DNA of 64,000 nt. It comes from Phallusia fumigata. Taxonomy: Eukaryota > Chordata > Ascidiacea > Phlebobranchia > Ascidiidae. The translations under genes were made by a program, and so were the position numbers. The notes beneath the pieces were generated by a model that was not told the origin of the DNA, ran no database searches, and saw only the letters and a program-made list of their open reading frames with translations. Below, piece after piece: positions 54,577 to 64,000 of the stretch; the first letter of the stretch is position 1, and each line of letters opens with the position of its first letter. Location: NCBI GenBank assembly GCA_008931825.1, contig QXVZ01000967.1:1-64000 (forward strand), written 5' to 3'.

Positions 54577-55617
54577 CAGTTCATTCAAAGAAGCTGTTGG
54601 AGATGTAGTTATCGGAAGTGGCTAGCAATCTTTGGCCAACCACCTGTATTGTAAATGGGAAAAACAAATTAGAAAACAGAAGGTTAAGTTAAGGAAATAC
54701 AAAAGTTCAACAAAAATACCATATGAATACATAAACTGGCTCAACAAAGATGATGCCCAAAAACAAATTCTTGATAAATTGTGTGGCAACACTTAATTAA
54801 TTTACAGGTACAACACAGTTTTTTATTTTAAAATCGTCAGGGAAATGCACAAACGGTGTTTGAATTAACCTTAATTGTGCGTACTTACCATATTAAGTCC
54901 TTCACAAATATTTAGTTTTGCCTGCATCAAAACACATCCAGAACTGAACCATTCTTTTTTTTAGAATGTTGCAACCTTGCAAGAGAACTTGGATAAATTG
55001 CCAGCAGTTAACTAATACAGACAAAAAATAATTGCAGGGTCATAGCAGATTGCTGTAGCAGTAGTTGTAGCGAAAACGTGAAGGAAAAAGGGGCAGTTGT
55101 GATTGTTGTGCAGAATACAAATCCCAAAGCGGTTTACTTTGGTGTGTTTTTACTGTGCCGCTGGTACAGAGACATCAGGACAGTTAATATATTGTTTTTT
55201 TTACGAAATTACAAGTAAGCAGTCTACTAACCTGCTTGGCGTAAAACAAGGTTACGAAACAAAAACTGCTGCTAGATTTTCCAGTGAATTTTTTTGACAG
55301 TGCAGAGAAAAAGTCCGATATATGGTCCGGCGTCAAGTTTCATGGTAAGTGGCGGAGATATATGTTCGGGATCTATGGGTCAGCATCTAGTTATCGTCCT
55401 GCATTTTCTGATGACTGAAGATTTTTTTCAGATTTTTCTGACTGGGTACAGTGATGTTGTATGCCTGATCCGAGGTCTCCCTTTGTAAGCATTGCATTTC
55501 GGCAACACACATCATCGGTCGAATTCTTTGGTAAATTGGCAACCACATCTGTGGAAGATCACAGTGGCTGCTTGATTGTCATGGAAATCGATCAACTCAC
55601 TTACCTTTCGATAGTGC
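54577..55617. other. No gene recognised
   Basis: A plus-strand open stretch near 54650-54797 (KWEKQIRKQKVKLRKYKSST) may be the 3' part of the target gene interrupted by hAT C, but no family is known. The rest is AT-rich with short ORFs. Confidence 0.4.
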
Positions 55618-55625
55618 TGCTGGGC

Positions 55626-56032
55626 GGTGGTACTAAACACCGCATGACATCGCATCTTACATTGGGTTTCGTACACTCCTATGGGGTCTGATATTACCCA
55701 TGGGGTCTTTGTATTCTCCCATGGGGCCTCGTACACACCCATGCGGTCTCATTTCCTTCCATGGGGTCCCAAAATTTACCAAGGAGTCTTCTATTTTTTG
55801 GATGGAGTATCATACTCTCCAATGGGGTCTCATTCTCCCCATGGGGTCTCGTAAATACTCCCATGGGGTCTCATATTCTTGGAATGGGTATCATACTTTC
55901 CAATGGGGTTTTATATTCACTCATGGGGATATCATGCCTTATACCCTTTGATTGGGTTTCACACACCTTCCTAAGATATCATGTGGTATCATGCGGTACC
56001 ATGCGGTATCATGCGGTGTTTAGTATCACCCC
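55626..56032. mobile_element. MITE with CCATGGGGTCTC-type minisatellite core, copy 1, perfect 8-bp TSD
   Basis: Left end GGTGGTACTAAACACCGCAT; right end ATGCGGTGTTTAGTATCACC with two extra C. TSD TGCTGGGC at 55618-55625 and 56033-56040, perfect. The core holds about 10 irregular units like CCATGGGGTCTCGTA, and the right side has repeats of ATGCGGTA (GGTATCATGCGGTACCATG). The related copy is at 61796-62041. The 8-bp TSD suggests the hAT superfamily; no transposase is inside. Confidence 0.9.
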
Positions 56033-56040
56033 TGCTGGGC

Positions 56041-56540
56041 CCTCGTATCAACCAGTGACTGTTAACATGGAACCCAATATAAACTTAAAAATCCACTTCT
56101 TTGAATGTCTGTAAGTGAGTCAAGTCAATAGATCAGTTGTTGCAGCACTAATGTTACAGCAAACATGTATCAAATATTGACTTACCTGAGAGTTTTGTGA
56201 TTAATAATGTCAGCTGAAGTCAGTCTGTAGTATTTCGGATATCTTTTTAAGAAATCAGGACAGGTATGTGCAATTTCCTTCTGATCACTCCTGAGGTAAC
56301 TAGTTTGAATACCCACGATTTTGGACGAACGTCTTACATCATCCTACAACTGAAGTCAGCAATAAGTAAAAGCGTAGACGACGCCAACTTGTACCGTTAC
56401 AATGCGCTTGCTATCTTGTGTATGTAGTATCTATGGGCACACAAAAAAACTGTATTTATTTTCGCGGCACACTTTGCAAACAAACAACACGTAAAGTTGT
56501 TTAAAGAAATTCATTTTGCTTCAATGCGAATCAAAACGAG
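56041..56540. other. No gene seen
   Basis: Non-coding flank between the MITE and the LTR fossil. Confidence 0.5.
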
Positions 56541-59500
56541 GTTCTAGTGTTGTCATGTACGGGAAGAAGTCGACAAAGTGTCCACATTGGGATGCAGATT
56601 GCCTCAATGAAAAGGTGCAGCACGAGCGATACAAGCATACATCTTGTGTTGTGTCCAGTCTTGCATACAGAACTAGGCAGAATAACACTACAAATTGGCG
56701 ACGAGGATAATAAAACCCTAGTTAAGCAGAGAGAACAGACGAAAAGTATGTCTGAAAGCTTACCTCCGTTTGACGTTACCGACCCTTCGATAACAGGTAC
56801 TCGTTGGGCAAAGTGGGTGGAACGCCTTGAAAATTGTTTGTGTTAAAAGACATCACAGACAATAAGAAGAAAAGAGCTTGCTTGCTTGCTACATTATGCA
56901 GAAGAAGTGTTTGACATATATCTGAAACTCTGCCAAATAATGGTAATGATACAGAATATGACAAAGCTCTTAACAAATATTTCATTCCAAAGAAACATGT
57001 TGATTATGAAATATTCTCGTGAAAGTTTCGTGAGTCTAAACAAGAAGATGAAAACATGAATCATTTCATTCACGTCTTCGTAAACTATCTGTTGATTGTG
57101 AATTTACTGATCGTGATAAAGAGATCAAAAGTCAGATCATCAGCAAGTGCAAAGATAACAAGTTAAGAATAAGAGCACTTAAGAAAAATATATTAAGTTA
57201 ACAGAACTGCTTGATATGGCATATGCTATGGAATCATCAGAAATTCATGCATCAGCCATTGCAAGTCGAATCAAGTTGGAGCCAGAAAATGAAGAAATTG
57301 TTTCAAGAGTAAAGCACAAAAGATTCCCAAGAGAAAAAAGTTGAGTTGAGTTGAGTTGAGTTTATTTCGCTCGGTGAAAGCAATAATAGCGACCCAATTT
57401 CACTAAAACAATCACCAAGCCGGAAATAGATGCGCAACGTTGAGACGTTATAAGGCGCGAAAAAAATAGAGGGCACAATTGGTGGATCAAGGTGGCACGC
57501 GCTGCAGCTACACCGTCATTACAAGGCGTTATGTGACGGGGACCCACAAGAGAATGAGTTTTGGCGCATTGTGAGAAATTCGACTGGGGGGGACGTTGGT
57601 GGGGCCAGCCGAGGGGGCTCCTATACTACCACTCGTTCTAGGGAAAGAGAGTGGGGTTCGACAGGAAAAGAAACCACCGAAAGAAACCCTGTCGGATAGT
57701 TTCAGGGCGCCGAAGGAAGGAGTGCAGAAAAAACAACAACATAACATAACACAAAAAAAGCGATAGTACAATGACAAAAATTTTACATTACCGTAATGTA
57801 AAAATGGAATAAATAAGAAATCAAACAAACAAACAAAAAAGTAGAGGCAAAACGACAATAAAGTCACATAAACAGCGCAGGTGTGGCCTTTCGCCAAACG
57901 GTGGCATTGTCGGCATTGGCTTCGTCGCGATCCGGGGCACAAATCAAAAGTAACACCTCACCCAACCCCTGAAAAATAACTACAGCAAGTGATCTGTCCC
58001 TAACCAGATGCACATTGGCAAATGTATCGACTTTAGGACTTATGTGAAATTATAGTGTTGTGTTTATAAATTTCAATAAAATCAGTTGTGCAGTACACAC
58101 ACAAAACCATGCAAAGTGCTGCGTGAGCTGTAGATTTAATTGTTACATTTGCGTGTAAGTGTGAATTCACGGCACAGAATAATNATGGTGGGCTTTATAT
58201 TCATACTTGATATAAGGCATTCTAATTTGGAAAAATTTACCGGGTTTGCAAGTGATCTAGCATTTAGACACAGGACTGAAAAGCTGTGCTGGAAAGAAGT
58301 ATCTCCATCAGTGGTTGGGATTTTGTTCGAAAAAAAAGAACAACATCAATCAAACATGCAGAATCACAAGACAGAAAGTGTTACTTTTGTGCAGGAAATT
58401 ATCCTCATGTACGTGGATGGTGTCAACAACTACAAAACACCTTATATCATCTTGAAAGTGAATGATCAAGATATTCCATTCGTAATTGAGTCTGGAGTCT
58501 CTGTAAACCTAATTGATGAGATTAATCTCAAGAAGTTGAGGGATTGTACACTAGAAAAAACAATCCAGCAGATTACATGTTAAGACATCCTATTATTCAT
58601 CATCCAGTTAAGGAAACAATTGATACTGTAGTATACATAAATTGTATTGCAACATCAGCTATACCAACAGCATTAACAAAAACTGAAATACAAGAAGCCT
58701 TGCAAAGTGATAAAACACTTCAGAAAGTGACAAGAAGCAACCAATGGAAAGCAAACATGGGTGATATAAGCCTGAAACCATTCTTGTTAATTAGAAATGA
58801 AGTAGTGGTAACTGGTAACAGAAGATAATTTACTTTTAAAAGGTTTAAAAATAGTAATTCCGAAAGTGTTACAAAAGAAAGTCATTAGATTGGCACATGA
58901 AGGACATCAAGGGATTGTAAAAACAAAAAAAACTCCTCCGAGAACATGTTTGGTTCCCTGGAATTGATAAAACAGTGGAAGAAACAGTCAAAGATTGCAG
59001 ATACTGCCAAGCTGCTACAGTTACCAACAGTTGTGAACCTCTGCAAATGTCTGAACTACCTCAAAGTTCATGGAAGATTTTTCAGGTCCATTTCCCTCAG
59101 GAGAGTATCTTTTTGTATTAATTGATGATTACTCTAGATTCCCAATGGTTGAAATTATCAAGTCGATTCCAGTTTTGGAAAAGACATTTTCATGTTTTGG
59201 TATACCAGACATATTAAAAACAGATAATGGCCACCATTCAATGGTTATGAATTCAAGAAATTTGCAAAACAACTTTGATTGACTCATCGTAAAATCGCTC
59301 CACATTGGCCAAAAGCAAATGCTGAAGCTGAAAGATTTATAAAAACCCTTAACAAAGCTGTAAGAATCATGAATGTTGAAACAAAATTGTGGATAAGTAA
59401 TCTACACCAATTTCTAATAAACTACAGAGCAACACCTCATTCTACCACACAAGTGAGCCCTGCTGAACTACTTTTTGGAAGAAAAATAGAAATCACCATT

Positions 59501-60354
59501 CCCCTCATTGAAGAGATGAAAGTAGATAGACAACTTCGTATCACAGATACGAAGGCAAAATTGAAGATGAAGAAATATGCTGACAAACGAGCACATGCAA
59601 AAGAATCACATTTTCAAATTGGCGTTAAGGTTCTTTTGAAAGAAAAAAAGGAAGGCAAATTAATGCTTCCATACAATCCAAAACCATTTACAGTTGTAAA
59701 CATAAAAGGCACAATGATCACTGTACAAAACAAACACAAAACAGTTACAAGAAATTCATTATTCTTTAAGAAAATAAACAAAACATCACAACATGATGTA
59801 CACACAGATGATGATCACCCGTATTTTACATATGATTATGATAACACAACAACTTGTGAAGAAGACGCAGTACAAATGTTGATGTTGTAAGTGAACCAAC
59901 TAGTCGTTATCAGTCTAGAAATCATAGACCCCTCAATATCTAAGAGATGGTACTTACATTTGAGTGCCACTGTGCATAGTTTATTTGCTCGTACATTAGG
60001 GTACTTCATTATGTATGTTGTGTATTATTATTAATTTTACAACATGTACTTTAAACATTCTTTAAGAAGCCAGGGTAAGATTACCAAACTACCTGTGTTA
60101 TCTTGCCAAATCTTATCCTAATACTGTTGTTTTCATATAACAAAACATGTCATTGTGTAATATGTTAAATAATCTCAAACGTATGATTTAACATCTGTGA
60201 CTTGGAGAGGAATGTAGTGTTAACGAACTAACGAGTGGTGTCACGTGTTCGTGTGTGAACGTGCCGTTAGATGTTGAGTAAGCACGAGCGATACAAGCAT
60301 ATATCTTGTGTTGTGTCTAGTCTTGCATACAGAACTAGGCAGAATAACACTACA
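56541..60354 (+). mobile_element. Ty3/gypsy-type LTR retroelement, broken fossil
   Basis: The 3' LTR (60213-60354, 142 bp) begins TGTAGTGTTA and ends TAACACTACA, and follows a purine tract (GGAGAGGAA). The 5' LTR ends at 56692 with the same TAACACTACA; only its last 73 bp align clearly and the 5' boundary near 56541 is approximate. AATTGGCGACGAGG after it is a likely primer-binding context. Parts: gag (about 56740-57330), protease (about 58430-58570), end of the RT/RNase H region (about 58550-58600), integrase finger and core (about 58850-59400) and a long integrase C-terminal ORF (59279-59890). A LINE tail is inserted at 57341-57990. The element is broken in several places (at least five). 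LTR divergence suggests a moderately old copy. Confidence 0.85.
57341..57990 (-). mobile_element. 3' end of a LINE with (TTGAG)4 tail, inserted in the LTR fossil
   Basis: The block starts with TTGAG x4 (57341-57360), read on the minus strand as a (CTCAA)n tail, and continues with TATTTCGCTCGGTGAAAGC. The minus strand has no recognised coding domain, only an ORF (57529-57942) of low-complexity Cys/Phe-rich text. It interrupts the gag-to-pol part of the LTR element, so it is younger. The LINE family is not identified. Confidence 0.6.
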
Positions 60355-60357
60355 GGT

Positions 60358-61480
60358 TAAAGTTATTCAAACTGTCATTGATCTGGGGGAAACTTACACT
60401 TTTGGCTTAGATGCAATGGCCAAGGACTGATTTAATAGTATAAGGTATACACCCCACAAGCAGTGTGTGCATTAAATCATGTGAAGAACCTTTAAAAATA
60501 TTGAAATGTTTCACATCCAAGATAGCAGCCCTTTTATTAACACCTTTTGTAACAGTGTCCATCGCTCTTACAGTGAATTTCAGTGTGTGTCTTAAGGTCC
60601 CGCAGTTCAAACTCATTTTCAGTAAACTTAGTGTTCATATCATCAAAGGTACAAAGACAAGTTCGGCATTTCTGATAGGCAAAGCCAACCCCCTCTTTAA
60701 AACCAGTCATTTGATGACATGCAAGTGTGTCAGCAACAATTGCTGCGAAACCACCCTTTTGCACAGTTGATGTCCCATCCAATTCAATCTGGTATTGTTC
60801 TGAAGAAAATATGTTAATTTCCTTTGTGACTATTTTCAGGACAGCATCAATTCCAAACTTTTTTAGGTCAGAAGTTAATGCAGCAGCAATTAGAAAAATT
60901 CCTTCAAGTTTGGGCATAAATTTCTTCGGTAAATTTAAAATTGAAAAATTAAACAATCCCAATTTGTGCACTGATGACTTACTTCCCAAAGGGTTACACA
61001 CTTCCATATCATCATAATACAACACTAATCTAATTACATCAGGTGCTGTAAAGACAGTACCGCTTTTGGCAACCTCTCCATCATTAAAATCTCGCAACAC
61101 TCCATCTGGCCTGATTTTTGTTTGACAAGCTGTTAAAAATGCTTCTTTAAAATTTTGGTTTTTAAATATTGCTTGAATTGTAGACTTAATTAGTACACAA
61201 TAAACGTGCTTTTTTTGGTAAATAACTTGACTGGCCCCGACACCCCTTGTACGAAATTTTCTTTTAAATACTTGTCTTGTTTGTAGGGAGTAGAGAGTTC
61301 ATTTAAACTCTTGTTCCACGTTTGACAGTGTTGTGCAAACTTTTCAATGATATTTTCCTGTTCTTCAACAGATATTTCTCTCCTGGTGTTCAGCAGATTT
61401 AGCAAACATTTACGTGATGAATCAAAACTCGCATTTAACAGTGATGAAACTTCTTGTACAATTTCATTGACAGCCACCTA
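60358..61480 (-). pseudogene. Transposase-like protein of an uncharacterised multicopy animal family
   Basis: Minus strand from 61477: MAVNEIVQEVSSLLNASFDS, LSTPYKQDKYLKENFVQG, then DVIRLVLYYDDMEVCNPLGS, KSSVHKLGLFNFSILNLPKK, FAYQKCRTCLCTFDDM, LKTHTEIHC, and finally LDVKHFNIFKGSSHDLMHTL, LVGCIPYTIKSVLGH. The order YYDDxExxNPLGSxxxxHKLG, CRxCL and HFxxxxxxxxDxMHxLLxG is recognisable from a large, poorly described family in fish and invertebrates that resembles tnp2-like transposases. Three frames, so it is broken. It ends where the LTR fossil's 3' LTR begins. Confidence 0.6.
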
Positions 61481-61787
61481 AAAAGTTATGGTTAAAAACT
61501 TCTATTCATCTGTTAAATAAGTTATACCTTAGTAAGATTTTAATAACCTTAGTTAAAAATTGCTTATCTTTCAAATAACTTTTACCCGAGTAAGATTATG
61601 GGTTTCCTTTAATCGAAGATTCAATTTTGCTGCAGACGTTTCTGAGAAGATAGTTTCAGCATGTTTGGAAAGGGAGTTGCCACCCACTTCAGTATATGCA
61701 GGCTCTCCCAACAGCGTGTCGCTACATGTGTTAGATTATTGGACGTTTAATCTTTATTTAGGCGTCGGTTGTTTAACGTCTGGGTAC
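61481..61787. other. Intergenic between divergent transposase-like genes
   Basis: AT-rich, with no ORF of note; may hold the promoters of the two divergent genes if they were one element. Confidence 0.4.
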
Positions 61788-61795
61788 CTTGTTTG

Positions 61796-62041
61796 GGGTG
61801 GTCCTAAACACCGCATGATACCGCATCTTACATGGGGTTTCGTACACTCCCATGGGGCCTCGTACACACCCATGGGGTCTCATTTCATTCCATGGGGTCC
61901 CACAATTTCCCATGGGGTCATGGAGATATCATGCCTTATACCCTTTGTTGGGGTTTCACACACTTTCCTAAGATATCATGCGGTATGATGTGGTACCATG
62001 CGGTGTATCATGCGGTACCATACGGTGTTTAGTACCACCGC
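61796..62041. mobile_element. MITE with CCATGGGGTCTC-type core, copy 2, 8-bp TSD
   Basis: Left end GGGTGGTCCTAAACACCGCA; right end CGGTGTTTAGTACCACCGC. TSD CTTGTTTG at 61788-61795 and 62042-62049, perfect. The core has fewer CCATGGGGTCTC units than copy 1 (about four), so the minisatellite varies in length between copies. It sits between the two divergent transposase-like genes. Confidence 0.92.
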
Positions 62042-62499
62042 CTTGTTTGCTTGAGTTGTTCGCGCAAGCAACGTTCGTAGAACAGCCGACTTAATCATGT
62101 GATGCGGCTCTGTATCGGCATAAAAACGCTTCGTGGTACTTGTTGCAATGTTTGTAGTATGTGTTAACTTTTAAAAAATTGTACAGGCATCCTTCTACAA
62201 CGCAGCACAACGGCAACTGGAGACAGCCTCTTTCTTTTATTCACCAAGGTATTGTCCCGTAGTTTTACAAATAGCGCACTGCCAAGGGCAGTTACGAGCC
62301 ATACTGGCTTTAATTGGAAGTATGGTGAGCAATTTGTCAAAAACTTTATGTTGTGCAATCCAGTCGGTTGTTACGCCACAGAAACATTGTTATGACACAT
62401 ACGGTTTAGTTCTAGAAATTGGTTGTAACATAACAATGGCTTTCATGCACTGCTTAAAATGTAAAGTAGCATTTCAACGTGGCAACAACCTAGGCAGGA

Positions 62500-63680
62500 G
62501 CATGGAAGAGTTGATCACGTCGGCCCAGGATGCGGGGCAAGGCGAAAATTTTCAAATGTGTCTTACTGTTTTTATTTGTATTGGGATTAAATGCAGACAT
62601 GCAACTTACGTCAGAACATTTACTGGAATTGAACCGTGAGGACGTGAATATGGAATTTGTCAAGTACCCTTTCACCGTTAGAAAAAAAAGTTTGGGCGCT
62701 TTACGAGGAGATGAAGGAAAATAACAACGCTTTAAATGAAACTGTTTTTACACACTCCACTGCTGTACGTAATTTTGCATCGAAATAATACATTATTCCA
62801 ATTTTAACACCACGACTTTGCAGGAATCTTCAAGCGTTTTGAATTTTGCTATAATTACATTGCCACTTGCACATAGTCAAAAAAATTTATGAAGTTGTCA
62901 GTGCGTATCTAAAAAGAAAGCCGATAAAACAAAGGAAAGTCATCTGCACAAACCTGTGCATCGAATTTCCAGTTCTACAATGTGGAGAGAAAAACTCTTT
63001 TGCTCTGGAGGAGGCTTTACGGAAAAGAGCCAATAATGTTGAACTAAGGTCAAGTTCATCACTTGGGGTGAAGCGTGTAATACAAACCAGGCCTAAGGTT
63101 TCAAATAAAAGGCCATGTAATTCTAATGAATCTCCGGAGGTAAAAGATAAGAGGCTAAAGTTTATTCCACTGATGAGTGGAGAAAAAATTACCTTACATG
63201 TGATGGTTCAATTTCCGATGTACACAAATCCTGACGTGGTAAGTGTTATAACTGTGATTAAAAATCCAGTTTTGGTTTTAAACTGTCATAGAATAGAATA
63301 GAATTTGTTGCTTTGTTTTTTGAAGTGCATTGAAGATTTAGCTTTTCTCAAAAAGATTCCCACAGATGACCTTCATTCCAGAGCCAGCATAAGATGGAAA
63401 GCTTTCATGGATTTAAGTATTAAACAGCTACGAATGGAAGGTCTCAGCACAAATAAGCAAATATTTTCTGCTCTTACTGAAATTTGGGAAATGCAGTTGT
63501 TTCCAAGTATATGTTTAATATATGCAGTGATGACCAGATATTGTCAAATGCATGTAATCAACCTTACCTTGTTTGCATAAATTGCTTTGATGGACAAGCC
63601 CAGATTACTGTATTGTCTGACAAGATCCAATTTATAAATGTAAAATCTGATGCATCTCGTCCCCATCTAACTTAACTTGT
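62500..63680 (+). pseudogene. Spliced SAM-like gene of the same mobile family (divergent partner)
   Basis: The first exons encode MEELITSAQDAGQGENFQMC and, after a likely acceptor near 62610, MQLTSEHLLELNREDVNMEF, VKYPFTVRKK (SAM-like). Then LYEEMKENNNALNETVFTHS ends at a GT-AG intron (62765-62823). Next come HIVKKIYEVVSAYLKRKPIK, QRKVICTNLCIEFPVLQC, then a second intron (63239-63325) that keeps frame into CIEDLAFLKKIPTDDLHSRA. One base too many in an A run near 62690 and a frameshift near 62868 break it. The family is common and poorly known in animals. It lies head to head with 60358-61480. Confidence 0.6.
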
Positions 63681-64000
63681 CATATCCAACACCTGCAAGT
63701 CTCAAGCCCTAGAGTGGCTATTAACAGGTTCTGGGAAGGTTGATGATAGTAGGTTTACTGTCTTTTATGACTTTGTTGACAAACTAAAATGACAAAATTT
63801 CAATAAACAAGTATGTGTCATAAAGGTGTGATTCTTTTGTCCATACTGCATATCTGAGGGCAACAGAATGGTTAGCAGCATGGCTCATTAATTGACTCGC
63901 TTTAAAACAGATTGGCTAGCCCCAAAGCCATAATATTGGCTTGGAGTAAATCTATTTAAATGGCTCAAATATTGCATTGGCTTGAAATTAGGTCATGATT
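63681..64000. other. No gene seen; possible continuation of the preceding gene or repeat
   Basis: Contains several GGCTC/GGCTTG words near 63880-64000, loosely like 39000-39230, but no defined unit. Runs out of the window. Confidence 0.4.

Noticed and set aside
55700-56114. 83- and 117-codon ORFs (MGSQNL..., GVSFSPWGL...)
   Set aside because: They are translations of the CCATGGGGTCTC minisatellite within a MITE.
57529-57942. 137-codon minus-strand ORF rich in Cys and Phe
   Set aside because: Low-complexity reading of LINE tail sequence; no conserved domain.
1-64000. tRNA, rRNA, CRISPR, bacterial operon, Polinton or other capsid-bearing element
   Set aside because: No cloverleaf, rRNA core, regular spacer array, ribosome-binding-site-led operon, or capsid, packaging ATPase or polymerase B motif was recognised on either strand.

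Overview
This window reads as a repeat-dense, AT-rich intergenic stretch of an invertebrate-type animal genome. The evidence is spliced P-element-like and other transposase-like genes with short GT-AG introns, Tx1/L1-like, Jockey-group and other LINEs, many hAT elements with 8-bp target-site duplications (TSDs), Ty3/gypsy-type fossils, and protein families (HMGXB3/KDZ-like, THAP, PHD, Ulp1) typical of metazoan mobile genes. I find no bacterial operon, rRNA, tRNA or CRISPR array, and no host gene that is clearly intact and single-copy. The species cannot be named from the sequence.

Layout. 1-1312: 3' part of a zinc-finger hAT-like transposase. 1361-4852: decayed Jockey-group LINE (ORF1 and EN-RT ORF2). 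4833-7285: HMGXB3/KDZ-like protein followed by a Ulp1-type protease region and a PHD finger. 7505-8372: 205-210 bp tandem repeat plus a TGTGCGCACA-rich minisatellite. 8400-12950: hAT transposon A (minus) split by hAT transposon B (9615-12564), which itself carries a 603-bp AACCGG-rich hAT-type MITE (10723-11325). 12950-17720: pieces of Tx1/L1-like LINEs, a CACTA (tnp2)-like transposase and a hAT N-terminus. 18226-20640: a broken Ty3/gypsy-type fossil (minus). 20680-21515: second copy of the tandem repeat and minisatellite. 21516-23760: a Tx1/L1-like LINE (minus) with ORF1, a poly-Q/Cys-rich stretch, endonuclease and the start of RT. 24575-25124: unrecognised Cys-rich ORF pair. 26030-31525: LINE ORF1/EN, two hAT fragments, a P-element-like transposase with three GT-AG introns that keep frame, and more LINE.

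31217-34957 and 38057-38825 are apparently exact tandem duplications, each joined by a single N; both are most likely assembly joins. 35190-37254 is a short LTR-element fossil. 37255-37551 is an unrecognised ORF. 39540-42410 is a nearly complete but decayed LINE on the minus strand. 42411-46240 is mostly non-coding and holds a well-preserved 461-bp hAT MITE (43473-43933).

46726-54568 is a 7.8-kb hAT element (hAT C) with inverted termini and a perfect 8-bp TSD (ACTTATCC). It contains a decayed transposase, a THAP-like exon, another short ORF, a 428-bp MITE with its own perfect TSD (GTCTAGAC), and a 1.9-kb further insertion. 55626-56032 and 61796-62041 are two copies of an unusual MITE whose centre is a CCATGGGGTCTC-type minisatellite. 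56541-60354 is a second Ty3/gypsy-type fossil with a LINE tail inside it. 60358-61480 (minus) and 62500-63680 (plus) form a divergent pair from a poorly characterised multicopy transposase-like family.

The genes do not form a pathway. The window is a record of successive insertions in which the order of nesting can be read from TSDs and from restored reading frames. hAT-type elements dominate: three long ones, five MITE copies with TSDs, and several fragments.
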